NCBI GenBank assembly: GCA_903895845.1
Contig: CAITVK010000119.1
Coordinates: 1-35,767 of the forward strand
DNA length: 35,767 bases
Origin: an uncultured Chitinophagaceae bacterium
GTDB lineage: Bacteria; Bacteroidota; Bacteroidia; Chitinophagales; Chitinophagaceae
Reading direction: 5' to 3'
Under the pieces are notes generated by a model. It was given only the letters and a program-made list of their open reading frames with translations. It was not told where the DNA came from and made no database searches. Below are positions 7,584 through 15,264 of the stretch, one piece after another. Within the stretch, counting starts at the first letter, position 1, and every line of letters starts with the position of its first letter. Both the position numbers and the translations under genes were made by a program.

Positions 7584-8948
7584 TTAATCTTTTTTCACCG
7601 GACTTAAAGTGGCTGGTGGCAACTTACCTACCGGTGTATAATCTTTTTTAAACAATGCAGGCGTCACTTTGGTGCTATCTCCCTGATAAACCCAGGTAAT
7701 GTTGCCAAAATACTTGCTGAATGCCTTGTTTACTTCAATTGTCTTTAGTTTTTTCATATCGTCGCTGATGGTTAGCGAACGCTTCCAATTGTTGTGTAAT
7801 ACTTCATTGGCAGCAAGCGAAGATGCCTGCGCGCTATTGGTTTCTTGCTTGTAAAAGAAACTAGTTACATAGGTGGTCTTCATATTCTTCACTTCCTCTT
7901 CTGTAAACCCTTCATTTTTTGTTTTGTTAATCAGTTTATTAACCACATTAATGTATTTGTCTGGCTCTTTGGTGGTAACATATAAGTTACTTGTGGAGGA
8001 GAGTCCGCCATCCAGATAGGCAGCGGGCGCGTAGGAAAGTCCATTGTTTGTACGTACTTCCAAGAAGTTTCTATCATAAAAAATTCGCATCGCCAACGCA
8101 TACGCATTATAATCGGGTGTACCAGGCAATGGCGCACTTGTAACACCTATAATGTAGTTGGTAGCCAGTTCTTTCTTCTCGCTTTTAAAAGAATTTGCCA
8201 CAGGATGATATGATTGACGTTTAAGTATAAATGGCGCCCCTTGTGGAATTTTATTTAGCAATTCCGTTACGTTCTTTACAATCAAATCCTTCTCCAGATT
8301 ACCAACTACTACAATCAGCATACGGGAACGGGTAAGAATCGATTTATAATATGCTTTAGTTTGTTCTGCAGTTAAGGCAGACACTATTTCTTCTGTTCCT
8401 TGTGGACTTTTTGCATAATCCTTCCCTTTAAAAGCCGTTTCTTTTGCCAGTTTGCTGATGGCTGCATCAGGATCGGAGTTTTGTTGCTTCAGGTTATTGA
8501 TGGCATCTTGTTTAATCCTGTCAAACTCTGTTTTATCAAAGGCAGGAACGGTCAATGCATCTGTGTACAAAGGCCAGACGCTTTCAAAATCGCTGGCAAT
8601 GCAGTTCATGGTAAAGGTTGCATAGTCCATTCCAGCGTTTCCTCCAACATTGGCACTTGCTTTATCCAATTTATTCTTGAACGCATTTTTATCATCTTTT
8701 TCCGTTCCACATTCCGTTAAAGCACTAAAGGCAAGGCTTTCTATACCTGCTAGTTTGGCAGGATAATTCTGCACGCCCCCTTTAATGATTGTTTGTATTT
8801 CCAGTATCTCATTACTCGTTGGCTGTACAATTACTTTTACGCCATTTATTGTTAATTCATACGCTTTTTTACCCTGCGCAAAAGACGATAAGCCAATAAT
8901 TAATAACCCGCTTATTAATAGTAGCGTATTATATATTTTATGTTTCAT
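7584..8948 (-). CDS. M16-family peptidase homologue lacking the zinc motif
   Basis: A 454-residue exported protein with a signal peptide at about 5-25 (LLLISGLLIIGLSSFAQ). It has the tandem alpha/beta M16 fold: the ELTINGVKVIVQPTSNEILEIQTIIKGG start aligns with the catalytic family, but where HxxEH should stand the sequence reads AGIESLAFSALTEC (about 67-80), so the zinc ligands are missing. Residues 201-215 (LTRSRMLIVVVGNLE) and a VTSAPLPGTPDYNAYALAM segment are typical of the middle of the fold. Catalytic and non-catalytic M16 proteins often form a heterodimer. This one follows the catalytic gene by 57 bp in the same direction, so it is probably the non-catalytic partner. It may bind peptides without cleaving them. 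Confidence 0.88.
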   Translation of the reverse strand: MKHKIYNTLLLISGLLIIGLSSFAQGKKAYELTINGVKVIVQPTSNEILEIQTIIKGGVQNYPAKLAGIESLAFSALTECGTEKDDKNAFKNKLDKASANVGGNAGMDYATFTMNCIASDFESVWPLYTDALTVPAFDKTEFDRIKQDAINNLKQQNSDPDAAISKLAKETAFKGKDYAKSPQGTEEIVSALTAEQTKAYYKSILTRSRMLIVVVGNLEKDLIVKNVTELLNKIPQGAPFILKRQSYHPVANSFKSEKKELATNYIIGVTSAPLPGTPDYNAYALAMRIFYDRNFLEVRTNNGLSYAPAAYLDGGLSSTSNLYVTTKEPDKYINVVNKLINKTKNEGFTEEEVKNMKTTYVTSFFYKQETNSAQASSLAANEVLHNNWKRSLTISDDMKKLKTIEVNKAFSKYFGNITWVYQGDSTKVTPALFKKDYTPVGKLPPATLSPVKKD

Positions 8949-9005
8949 AAATAGGTTTTATTTAATTGATTTGAATGAAAATATTTGTGTGCCTTTAATT
9001 AATCA

Positions 9006-10367
9006 TTATGGCTTAAAGAATGCATCTGCTTTCAGTGCTTTGTTTGCTTCCGGACTAATAATCATCCCTGCCACATAAGGTTTGTCGATAACATATTTGC
9101 CAACATATCTTTTGATATCTTCCCTTGTGATTGCCTTACAATTTTTGATGTAGTCGGTATTAAACTCATACGAAGCACTGCACCACCAATAGGTAAGATT
9201 GTGAGGTAATTCAGAAGGCTTCTCCAAGCCCCTCAAATTGTTTCTACGCAGTGTTTGTTTGGCATCTTCCAGTTGTTCATCCGTAAAATAATCGTCATTT
9301 TGCCACATTGCTACCTGCTTCTTTATTTCATCGGTACATTCCTTCAGCTTATTGGGATTAGGCACAACAAAAATACTTATCGGGCCCACATATTTGGATG
9401 TTTGATAGCTGACACTTGCATAAGACGCCAATCCCGAGTTGATGAGTGCTTGTTGCCATTTGGAAGAATTTAATCCTAAGATAGTACCAAAAACATCGGC
9501 TGCAACGGTAGAAACAGAGTCGTTTCTGGTATCGGGACCTTGCCAATAGTAATTAATGTAAGGTGTTTGTGCAATGGAAGATTCTTTTATAAAATAATCT
9601 GTCTTGGTAAGTGGCGCAAACTCGGGGATAGGATATTTTGTTTGTGGATCTACGCCGCTCGATTCCCAGTTTCCAAAAATACTTTCTACCAATGCAAAGG
9701 CAGTTGTATGATCTACGTCGCCACCAACAACCACCAATGAGTTATTGGGTACATAATATTTGTTTTTGATGATGGTCATCTTCTCGGGCGTAGCCGTATT
9801 GATGATGTTATGGTCGCCAATAGGGTTTTTGCGTGTAAACAAATCGCCCCACAGTCTTTTATTACATTCATACCATATCTGAAAGCCCGGGTCGCTTTCA
9901 TTGCGTTGAAATTCACCATCTACAACCAGTCTTTCCTTCTTCATATCCTCAACCCTAAAGAGTGGGAAGCGGATAGCAGCATTCATGAACTGCAATCCAG
10001 CTTTCAGACTGTCTTTATCGAAAGTAAAAAAGTAATTCACCCTTTCTTCTGCTGTTGTACCGTTCCAGATGGCACCAAGTTCTTGGGTACGCTTCAAAAA
10101 CTTCTCCTGACTAGGATAGGCCTGATTGGCTTTAAAAAACATGTGTTCGAACATGTGCGACAAGCCACTGTATTCTGGTCCTTCGGTATAGGCACCATTT
10201 TTAACAGCAATTTCGATAGTAGCAAGTGGTACTTTGTTGTTTTCTATCACCACTACTTCCAGACCATTGGGCAATTTCTCCCAAAAATACCCTTTAGGCA
10301 ATCGTGGCTGACTAACGGCAAGTAGTGGCAGCAGCACGGATAAATAGATTCCTTTTTTTAAGTTCAT
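9006..10367 (-). CDS. M16-family zinc metallopeptidase, catalytic subunit
   Basis: An exported peptidase of 453 residues with a signal peptide (MNLKKGIYLSVLLPLLAVSQ). The inverted zinc motif HMFEH (His71 and His75 as ligands, Glu74 as base, counted from this start) lies in GLSHMFEHMFFK. The distal glutamate is in ERLVVDGEFQRNESDP. It also has NYFFTFDKDSLKAGLQFM and VVVGGDVDHTTAF, typical of the family. It likely degrades small peptides in the periplasm or at the cell surface together with the non-catalytic homologue 57 bp downstream. A start three codons earlier (10376) is equally open; MNLKKG gives a better signal peptide. No clear promoter was found in 10368-10541. Confidence 0.92.
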   Translation of the reverse strand: MNLKKGIYLSVLLPLLAVSQPRLPKGYFWEKLPNGLEVVVIENNKVPLATIEIAVKNGAYTEGPEYSGLSHMFEHMFFKANQAYPSQEKFLKRTQELGAIWNGTTAEERVNYFFTFDKDSLKAGLQFMNAAIRFPLFRVEDMKKERLVVDGEFQRNESDPGFQIWYECNKRLWGDLFTRKNPIGDHNIINTATPEKMTIIKNKYYVPNNSLVVVGGDVDHTTAFALVESIFGNWESSGVDPQTKYPIPEFAPLTKTDYFIKESSIAQTPYINYYWQGPDTRNDSVSTVAADVFGTILGLNSSKWQQALINSGLASYASVSYQTSKYVGPISIFVVPNPNKLKECTDEIKKQVAMWQNDDYFTDEQLEDAKQTLRRNNLRGLEKPSELPHNLTYWWCSASYEFNTDYIKNCKAITREDIKRYVGKYVIDKPYVAGMIISPEANKALKADAFFKP

Positions 10368-10541
10368 TTTTAGCATTTTTAGTTTAAAGTGTAAAATGTA
10401 TCGTGTACAATTGGCTAAAGTAGGTATTCGGGTGCAATGATTAACTTTTTGTGTTATAAATTTTATGAACGGAAGGATGAATGGTTGAATGGAGGGGAGA
10501 TTCAGTAAACAGTGAATAGTGATTTGGGAGGGTGCTAAGGT

Positions 10542-10760
10542 TCATATCATTCTTTTATTCGGGAAGATACGAATCAAGATTTCGAAATTCTCTAGACTAA
10601 AGTAGTTTAAGTAATCAAAAAAATTGGTTAGGACAGTTTCGTCTAGATTCAGAATTTGAATGATGGAAGCAAAAATTAAACTATTGCCATCAAAATTGAG
10701 AGATGTATTGTTCAGCCTACAAACTATCGGTGCTGCTGGTGTGCTTTTCTTATTTTTCAT
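10542..10760 (-). CDS. Doubtful small open frame
   Basis: A 72-residue frame beginning MKNKKSTPAAPIVCRLNN, with no recognised domain. It starts directly downstream of the terminator hairpin at 10790-10821 on the same strand and has no visible promoter, which argues against expression. A second ATG eight codons upstream (10784) abuts the hairpin. It is listed because it is the only sizeable frame in the 420-bp gap between the M16 gene and the gene remnant. Other readings of 10377-10541 give nothing. Confidence 0.18.
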   Translation of the reverse strand: MKNKKSTPAAPIVCRLNNTSLNFDGNSLIFASIIQILNLDETVLTNFFDYLNYFSLENFEILIRIFPNKRMI

Positions 10761-10789
10761 TGTTTTTATTTTGACTTTTATCAATCAAA

Positions 10790-10821
10790 AAGCCCCTTAG
10801 AACTTTCGCTTCAAGGGGCTT
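10790..10821. terminator. Bidirectional hairpin terminator
   Basis: AAGCCCCTT (10790-10798) pairs perfectly with AAGGGGCTT (10813-10821) around a 14-base loop. CTTTTT follows on the plus strand and TTTTTGATTG on the minus strand. On the minus strand it lies 93 bases after the stop of the remnant ending at 10914, and is probably that gene's original terminator. Confidence 0.8.
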
Positions 10822-10827
10822 CTTTTT

Positions 10828-10906
10828 AGTTATGAGTTATGAATTATGAGCGAGGAGTTGAGGGAAACATACCATCTTTATTTACTCATAACTTATAACT
10901 CATACT
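10828..10906. repeat. Imperfect inverted repeat of TTATGAGTTATGA-type sequence
   Basis: AGTTATGAGTTATGA... (10828-10850) is mirrored by CTCATAACTTATAACTCAT (10885-10903) around about 34 bases. Related AACTTATAACTTA strings occur at about 271-290. It looks like one copy of a dispersed intergenic element of the genome. Confidence 0.45.
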
Positions 10907-10913
10907 TCCTTTC

Positions 10914-11236
10914 CTATTCATTAACGGTTATCGTTACAATGGCACTTACCAAACCCACCACCACATTATTTTTTAGATACCAAATGCGATATTGCCTTGT
11001 TTCGGGTACGCCAACCACCAAATTGGGGCGAGGGTCAATAAATTTAGAGCCAGTAACTTCGGTTACGGTAGTAAAAGCAGTTTCTGTTCCACGTTTGCCA
11101 GTGTATCCATCGTGTCGGTGGTAGTCATCGTTTGCACACGGATAGGGTGACCATTGCCGAGCAACAGGTCGCCAATTTTTACTTCCTTCGTAATTAAACG
11201 GTTGTATTCGGTAAGAGAATTACAATAAAGCTGCAT
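10914..11236 (-). pseudogene. Chimeric remnant: 5' end of ispG joined to the 3' end of an unrelated gene
   Basis: From an ATG at 11234-11236 the minus strand reads MQLYCNSLTEYNRLITKEVK, then IGDLLLGNGHPIRVQTMTTT, then DTMDT: the N-terminus of IspG (GcpE, the 4Fe-4S enzyme making HMBPP in isoprenoid synthesis). The homology stops after about 45-52 codons and the frame ends at 11063. From about 11105 downwards a different frame reads YTGKRGTETAFTTVTEVTG, SKFIDPRPNLVVGVPETRQ, YRIWYLKNNVVVGLVSAIVT, ITVNE and stops at 10914. This looks like the fibronectin-like C-terminal end of a Bacteroidota hypothetical protein. Only some 11% of IspG remains, without its iron-sulfur cysteines, so it cannot be an enzyme. 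The join lies at about 11080-11105. Confidence 0.72.
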
Positions 11237-11350
11237 AAAATTTTGCTGCGCCTAGCGGTAGGCCGATTATTAAAAGTACAATAGTTGCAAATAAAAAACG
11301 TTTTTTGGAGTAAACGGTTTAGAGGGGGAGTAGACCAACTAGGGTGAGTA

Positions 11351-11803
11351 TTAGAATTGAGTTAAATCGTTATTTAAGAGATTTAACTTAAAGACAGATC
11401 CATTCTCATTATGAATAAATAAATTGTCGCATTTTAATACAAGCGAGTCAATATAACAATCTTGTACATCCGTTTCCAAATTCATATCGTAAGCTATTCT
11501 GTAAATTTTTTTCTTCCAAATGACGGAATCATTTGAGAGGTCCTTCGCAATTATAAATCCTATACATCCGATTGAATCCTCAAAGTCTTTATCATATAAA
11601 GGTGCACTGTATTCAATGTTATTATGAATTACAGGCTGTACGTCTTTTGGCATACCTCTCTTTGCATAGTAAAAATTAAACCCATTATTATCAGTTGACA
11701 CAAATGGATTCTTTTCACATTCAGGATTACTACTTTTATCAGCGCAGCTAATAATCAATAGTGTCCAAATAGAAACCATTAAAATTCTATATATTATTTT
11801 CAT
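11351..11803 (-). CDS. Small hypothetical lipoprotein
   Basis: A 150-residue protein with a lipoprotein signal peptide (MKIIYRILMVSIWTLLIISC) whose lipobox IISC predicts lipidation at Cys20. The mature part is acidic with scattered aromatic residues (NGFNFYYAKRG, IGCIGFIIAKDLSND) and two further cysteine pairs, and shows no domain I recognise. A clear TATCTTTG promoter element lies 16 bp before the start. Upstream, the 21-bp repeat array separates it from the divergent rpsA. The function is unknown. Its low-GC, lysine- and asparagine-rich coding sequence contrasts with rpsA but is like other short lipoprotein genes in the window. Confidence 0.7.
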   Translation of the reverse strand: MKIIYRILMVSIWTLLIISCADKSSNPECEKNPFVSTDNNGFNFYYAKRGMPKDVQPVIHNNIEYSAPLYDKDFEDSIGCIGFIIAKDLSNDSVIWKKKIYRIAYDMNLETDVQDCYIDSLVLKCDNLFIHNENGSVFKLNLLNNDLTQF

Positions 11804-11819
11804 ATTCTTTTATAAAAAC

Positions 11820-11827
11820 CAAAGATA
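11820..11827 (-). promoter_or_regulatory. -7 promoter element of the small lipoprotein gene
   Basis: TATCTTTG on the minus strand matches TAnnTTTG exactly and ends 16 bases before the ATG. A TTG 15 bases further upstream is a poor fit for a -33 element because the spacer is short. Confidence 0.5.
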
Positions 11828-11851
11828 ATCCTCCCGCCGAAACAACCATCC

Positions 11852-12103
11852 TTCTTTTGGTGGGTAAATCACTTCTTTTGGTGAGTAAAAGAATTCTTTT
11901 GGTGAGTAAATCAACTCTTTTACTCAGTAAATCAGTTCTTTTGGTGAGCAAAAGAACTCTTTCGGTGAGTAAAAGAATTCTTTTAGTGAGTAAATCAACT
12001 CTTTTACTCAGTAAATCAGTTCTTTTGGTGAGCAAATCAATTCTTTCGGTGAGCAAATCAATTCTTTTGCTCAGTAAAAGAAGTAATTCAGCCACTAAAA
12101 GAA
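11852..12103. repeat. Array of twelve 21-bp tandem units, dyad-symmetric, type A
   Basis: Twelve head-to-tail units of exactly 21 bp; the last is degenerate. The best unit has the form TTCTTTT-GGTGAGT-AAAAGAA, so the 7-base ends are inverted repeats. Variants carry ACTCAGT in the centre or AAATCAA at the end. Units 2-5 and 6-9 form a higher-order duplication of 84 bp (79 of 84 bases identical). Because 21 is a multiple of three, the array is open in frames on both strands (heptads such as LLVSKRI, LLTKRTD). That is a by-product of the period and not evidence of coding. It fills the divergent gap between the lipoprotein gene and rpsA. Confidence 0.92.
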
Positions 12104-12208
12104 GCCGATTCAACCAAGTTAAGTTGCCTCTTATTAATCAACTATTTCAAATAAAATCTGATTTCTTCTCTCCTCTCTCAAAGTAATCACTAACCAATTT
12201 TTATACTA

Positions 12209-12242
12209 TTGCCAATAATTTCAAACCTGTTCCTTACTTTTG
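12209..12242 (+). promoter_or_regulatory. rpsA promoter
   Basis: TTG (12209-12211), 23 bases, then TACTTTTG (12235-12242), an exact TAnnTTTG match to the Bacteroidota housekeeping -7 element. The rpsA ATG follows 34 bases later. It lies beyond the end of the 21-bp array. Confidence 0.6.
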
Positions 12243-12276
12243 CAGCCCGAATTAAAAAAGCTTCGGATTATTTAAA

Positions 12277-14388
12277 ATGAATTTATTTATTAAACAACTA
12301 AATGCAGATGCCCAGGATAGCGCCGCAACCTCAGAGGTTGAAGCTACCACTGCAACAACAAACGCACCTGTGGAAGAAACCGCAACAGAAGTTGCAGCAG
12401 AAGAAACACCAGTAATTGTTGCCGCCGAAGAAGTAGCAGTAGTTGCTGAAGAAGCAGCACCAGCAGTTGAACCAACTCCTGAAATTCCCGTAATTGCAGA
12501 CGAACCTGTAGTGAAAGTGGTAGAAGAAGTAGCTGCTCCTACATTTGTTACTGAACCAGAAACAGTAGCACCAGTAGTGGCTTATCAGCCAATTGAAGAA
12601 GTAATTGCAACAGCACACGACGATTTTGACTGGAGCGTAGACAAACGTAATGTGAGTTTGTATGCAAAAGAAGAAAAAGTAAAGTACGACAAAGTGTATG
12701 AAGATACATTCGTACAGATTGAAGACGGTCAGATCATGGATGGTTTGGTTGTTGGATTGACTAAAACAGACGTTGTAGTAAACATCGGCTTTAAAAGTGA
12801 TGGTCTGATTTCTTTGAACGAATTCCGCGACAATCAAGGTCTTAAAGTAGGTGACTTGGTTGAAGTAATGGTGGTTGAAAAAGAAGATAAGAATGGTAAC
12901 CTTACCCTTAGCCGTAAAAGCGCTAAGAACTACCGTGCTTGGCAACGTATTGTTGAGCTTAACAAAACCGGAGAAGTTGTGTCTGGTTATGTTACCAGCA
13001 AAACAAAGGGTGGCTTGATTGTGGAAATCTATGGAATGGAAACATTCTTACCTGGTTCTCAGATAGATGTGAAGCCTGTAGCAGATTACGATCAGTTTGT
13101 AGGCAAAACAATGGAATTTAAGGTTGTTAAAATCAATGAAACTATCAAGAATGCTGTTGTATCTCACAAGGCTCTTATCGAAAGCGATATGGAAGCTCAA
13201 CGTGTGAACATCATGAGCAAACTAGAAAAGGGTCAGGTATTGGAAGGTGTTGTTAAAAACCTTACAGACTTTGGTGCCTTTATGGATCTTGGTGGATTGG
13301 ATGGTTTACTTTATATCACAGATATTTCTTGGGGTAGAATTTCTCACCCGAGCGATTTGTTGAAAATAGATCAGAAGGTAAATGTGGTTGTATTAGACTT
13401 TGATGATGATAAGAAACGTATCAGCTTAGGTTTAAAACAATTAACGCCACATCCTTGGGATGTATTGCCAGCGGATCTTGCAGAAGGTTCCGTTGTTCGT
13501 GGTAAAGTAGTGAACATCGAAGATTATGGTGCATTCCTAGAAGTTCAACCTGGTGTTGAAGGTTTGGTACACGTAAGTGAAATCACTTGGGCTAATACAC
13601 CTGTAAACGCTAAGGAATTCTTTAAACTAGGTGATGAACACGATTCTAAGGTTGTTACTCTAGACAAGGATACCCGTAAAATGAGTTTGTCTATCAAACA
13701 GATGACAACGGATCCATGGGATACCATTGAAAACAAATATGCCGTAGATAGCAAGCACCAAGGATTGGTCAAAAACATTACTCCTTATGGTGTATTTGTT
13801 GAGTTAGAGCCAGGAATTGGTGGAATGATTCATATTAGTGATTTAAGCTGGTTAAAGCGTTTGAATCACCCGAGCGATTATGTGAAAGTTGGTCAGCACA
13901 TCGATATCATGATTATGGGTATCGATAAAGACAACCGCAAGCTACAATTGGGTCATAAACAACTAGAAGAAGATCCTTGGAGCACATTGGAAGATACTTT
14001 TGGAGTAGGTACAAAACACGAAGGTACTGTTACACGTAGGGACGATAAGGGTGCTTTAGTTCAATTAGCATATGGTTTGGAGGGATTTGCTCCAGCACGT
14101 CATCTTAATAAGGAAGATGGTAAAGCAGTTGTTGCTGAGGAAACATTAGAGTTTGTGGTAATAGAATTTGATAGAAACGACAAGCGTATTCTTTTGAGTC
14201 ATAGTCGTGTTTGGGAACAAGCGCAAATTGAAGTAAAAGAGTCTGCTAAGAAAGAAGCAAGAGCTGAATCTGAGAAGACGGCGAAAGAAGTGAAAGTTAT
14301 TCAAGCTAAGGTAGAAAAAACTACTTTGGGTGAATTGAGTGCTTTGGCTGATATCCGTGCTAAACTGGAAGAAGGCGAAAAGAAATAG
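12277..14388 (+). CDS. rpsA: 30S ribosomal protein S1 with acidic N-terminal extension
   Basis: Binds mRNA on the small ribosomal subunit and helps start translation; this matters especially in Bacteroidota, which rarely use Shine-Dalgarno pairing. The 703 residues hold six S1 (OB-fold) domains at about 150-214, 232-297, 318-387, 404-474, 491-561 and 578-643, with signature strings such as DGLVVGLTKTDVVVNIGFKS, DFGAFMDLGGLDGLLYITDI and EDYGAFLEVQPGVEGLVHVS. Residues about 12-110 form an Ala/Val/Glu/Thr-rich acidic low-complexity extension before the conserved AHDDFDWSVDKRN. About 60 charged residues form the tail. The first in-frame ATG after the promoter is used; no later ATG precedes domain 1. 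A strong terminator follows. Confidence 0.96.
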   Translation: MNLFIKQLNADAQDSAATSEVEATTATTNAPVEETATEVAAEETPVIVAAEEVAVVAEEAAPAVEPTPEIPVIADEPVVKVVEEVAAPTFVTEPETVAPVVAYQPIEEVIATAHDDFDWSVDKRNVSLYAKEEKVKYDKVYEDTFVQIEDGQIMDGLVVGLTKTDVVVNIGFKSDGLISLNEFRDNQGLKVGDLVEVMVVEKEDKNGNLTLSRKSAKNYRAWQRIVELNKTGEVVSGYVTSKTKGGLIVEIYGMETFLPGSQIDVKPVADYDQFVGKTMEFKVVKINETIKNAVVSHKALIESDMEAQRVNIMSKLEKGQVLEGVVKNLTDFGAFMDLGGLDGLLYITDISWGRISHPSDLLKIDQKVNVVVLDFDDDKKRISLGLKQLTPHPWDVLPADLAEGSVVRGKVVNIEDYGAFLEVQPGVEGLVHVSEITWANTPVNAKEFFKLGDEHDSKVVTLDKDTRKMSLSIKQMTTDPWDTIENKYAVDSKHQGLVKNITPYGVFVELEPGIGGMIHISDLSWLKRLNHPSDYVKVGQHIDIMIMGIDKDNRKLQLGHKQLEEDPWSTLEDTFGVGTKHEGTVTRRDDKGALVQLAYGLEGFAPARHLNKEDGKAVVAEETLEFVVIEFDRNDKRILLSHSRVWEQAQIEVKESAKKEARAESEKTAKEVKVIQAKVEKTTLGELSALADIRAKLEEGEKK

Positions 14389-14407
14389 TATTTCATTCTG
14401 TTCTATA

Positions 14408-14443
14408 AAAGAAGCCATCTTGATTTGTCAAGATGGCTTCTTT
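14408..14443 (+). terminator. Rho-independent terminator of rpsA
   Basis: A perfect 16-bp stem, AAAGAAGCCATCTTGA (14408-14423) and TCAAGATGGCTTCTTT (14428-14443), with a TTTG loop, 20 bases after the rpsA stop. Confidence 0.88.
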
Positions 14444-14535
14444 GCTTTCGGCAAATCCTTTAAAGGAACCGGAATGACACTATTGCTTTTTTTGACAATT
14501 GTGTATATTGTAAAAATTTTCTTTTTATTATGTTA

Positions 14536-14808
14536 CTAATACCCATATGTTGGTACTAGCGTTAAAGCAAGTTGTAAAGAAGCGTTATTGCTTAGTTGAA
14601 ATTCTAAAATTGGGCGTTCAATGTATTTAAATCCAATTGTTTTGTTTTTTTGTGCAGCGTGTGTGGGATAAAAACAGTCTTGTGGGTTAAGCAATGGAAA
14701 TCTGTGGGTAAATTCAATTGTTAATTTCGATAAATGAAGCAGGATAGTGCGGGATGGATAGAAAGAGTAGTCGAATAGATTTGCTTTATAATCAATAAAA
14801 ACATTCAT
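14536..14808 (-). CDS. Possible small or remnant gene of unknown function
   Basis: A 90-codon frame; the frame stays open a further 14 codons upstream of the ATG. The peptide has a protein-like composition (SKLTIEFTHRFPLLNPQD, KNKTIGFKYIERPILEFQL) rich in alternating hydrophobic residues, as in a beta-rich C-terminus. It matches nothing I recognise, has no clear promoter, and faces rpsA convergently. It may be the tail of a lost gene. It is the only candidate in the otherwise empty stretch 14444-15236. Confidence 0.28.
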   Translation of the reverse strand: MNVFIDYKANLFDYSFYPSRTILLHLSKLTIEFTHRFPLLNPQDCFYPTHAAQKNKTIGFKYIERPILEFQLSNNASLQLALTLVPTYGY

Positions 14809-15236
14809 TATCAGTTCACTAATGCTTGTCGATTTAGTAATTCGAAAATGTCTTTATAACACCGTGTTAGTAGGTTTCGAAAATAATAGTTACCGATATA
14901 TGAGGGCTTCGAAAAGAGATTTGTGAAAAGTTATGACTTAAATGTTAAAAAAAGCAAATTCTTCTTGAAATATTGTTCTTAACTATTGTAGAAATGAATA
15001 ATTATCCTTTACTTGCGGTCAAACCAATATGCAGGATAATTTATCTGAATAGTTGAGTTAAATATTTATCGGATTCACTGCATTTGGTTATTTAAGATCT
15101 ATTTTATCGTTATATCAAACTATAACAAGTATTTTAGGTTTGATTTGGATTTAGTTAAACAATAGGTTAAATCAGCAGTTTTTTTAATTTAATAATAAAT
15201 TTTTATTAAATAGGATGTTTTTTTCGAACTAGAATA
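14809..15236. other. AT-rich gap before the gliding operon, no gene seen
   Basis: Some 430 bp, very AT-rich, with stops in all frames and no tRNA, hairpin terminator or repeat that I could recognise. Its length and position make it the likely leader or regulatory region of the gld-exb-tonB run. Confidence 0.5.
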
Positions 15237-15244
15237 TATATTTG
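15237..15244 (+). promoter_or_regulatory. -7 promoter element of gldK
   Basis: TATATTTG matches TAnnTTTG exactly, 20 bases before the gldK ATG, implying a very short leader. No good -33 element is visible; the region upstream is a T-run with TTTTTTCG. Confidence 0.5.
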
Positions 15245-15264
15245 CCAAATAGTAATTTCATTTT

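Noticed and set aside
10846-11124. Ninety-two-codon plus-strand frame
   Set aside because: It is the shadow of the ispG chimera, whose minus-strand frames show real homology.
11852-12103. CRISPR array
   Set aside because: The units are contiguous without spacers and are only 21 bp, and no cas gene is nearby. The same applies to 25969-26178.
11787-12186. Open frames on both strands across the 21-bp array (leucine/lysine heptads such as LLTKRTD and LLVSKRI)
   Set aside because: A repeat of 21 bp without stops is open by construction on both strands. The minus frame also overlaps the start of the lipoprotein gene, and neither frame has a promoter outside the repeat.
12331-12945. Minus-strand Cys/Phe-rich frame of 204 codons opposite rpsA
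   Set aside because: Its odd Cys/Phe/Tyr composition is the complement of the GAA/GCA-rich S1 coding sequence.
14444-15264. Search for a tRNA or small RNA in the largest gap
   Set aside because: No cloverleaf or TTCGANNC-type arm could be built. The sequence is very AT-rich with no stable stem.
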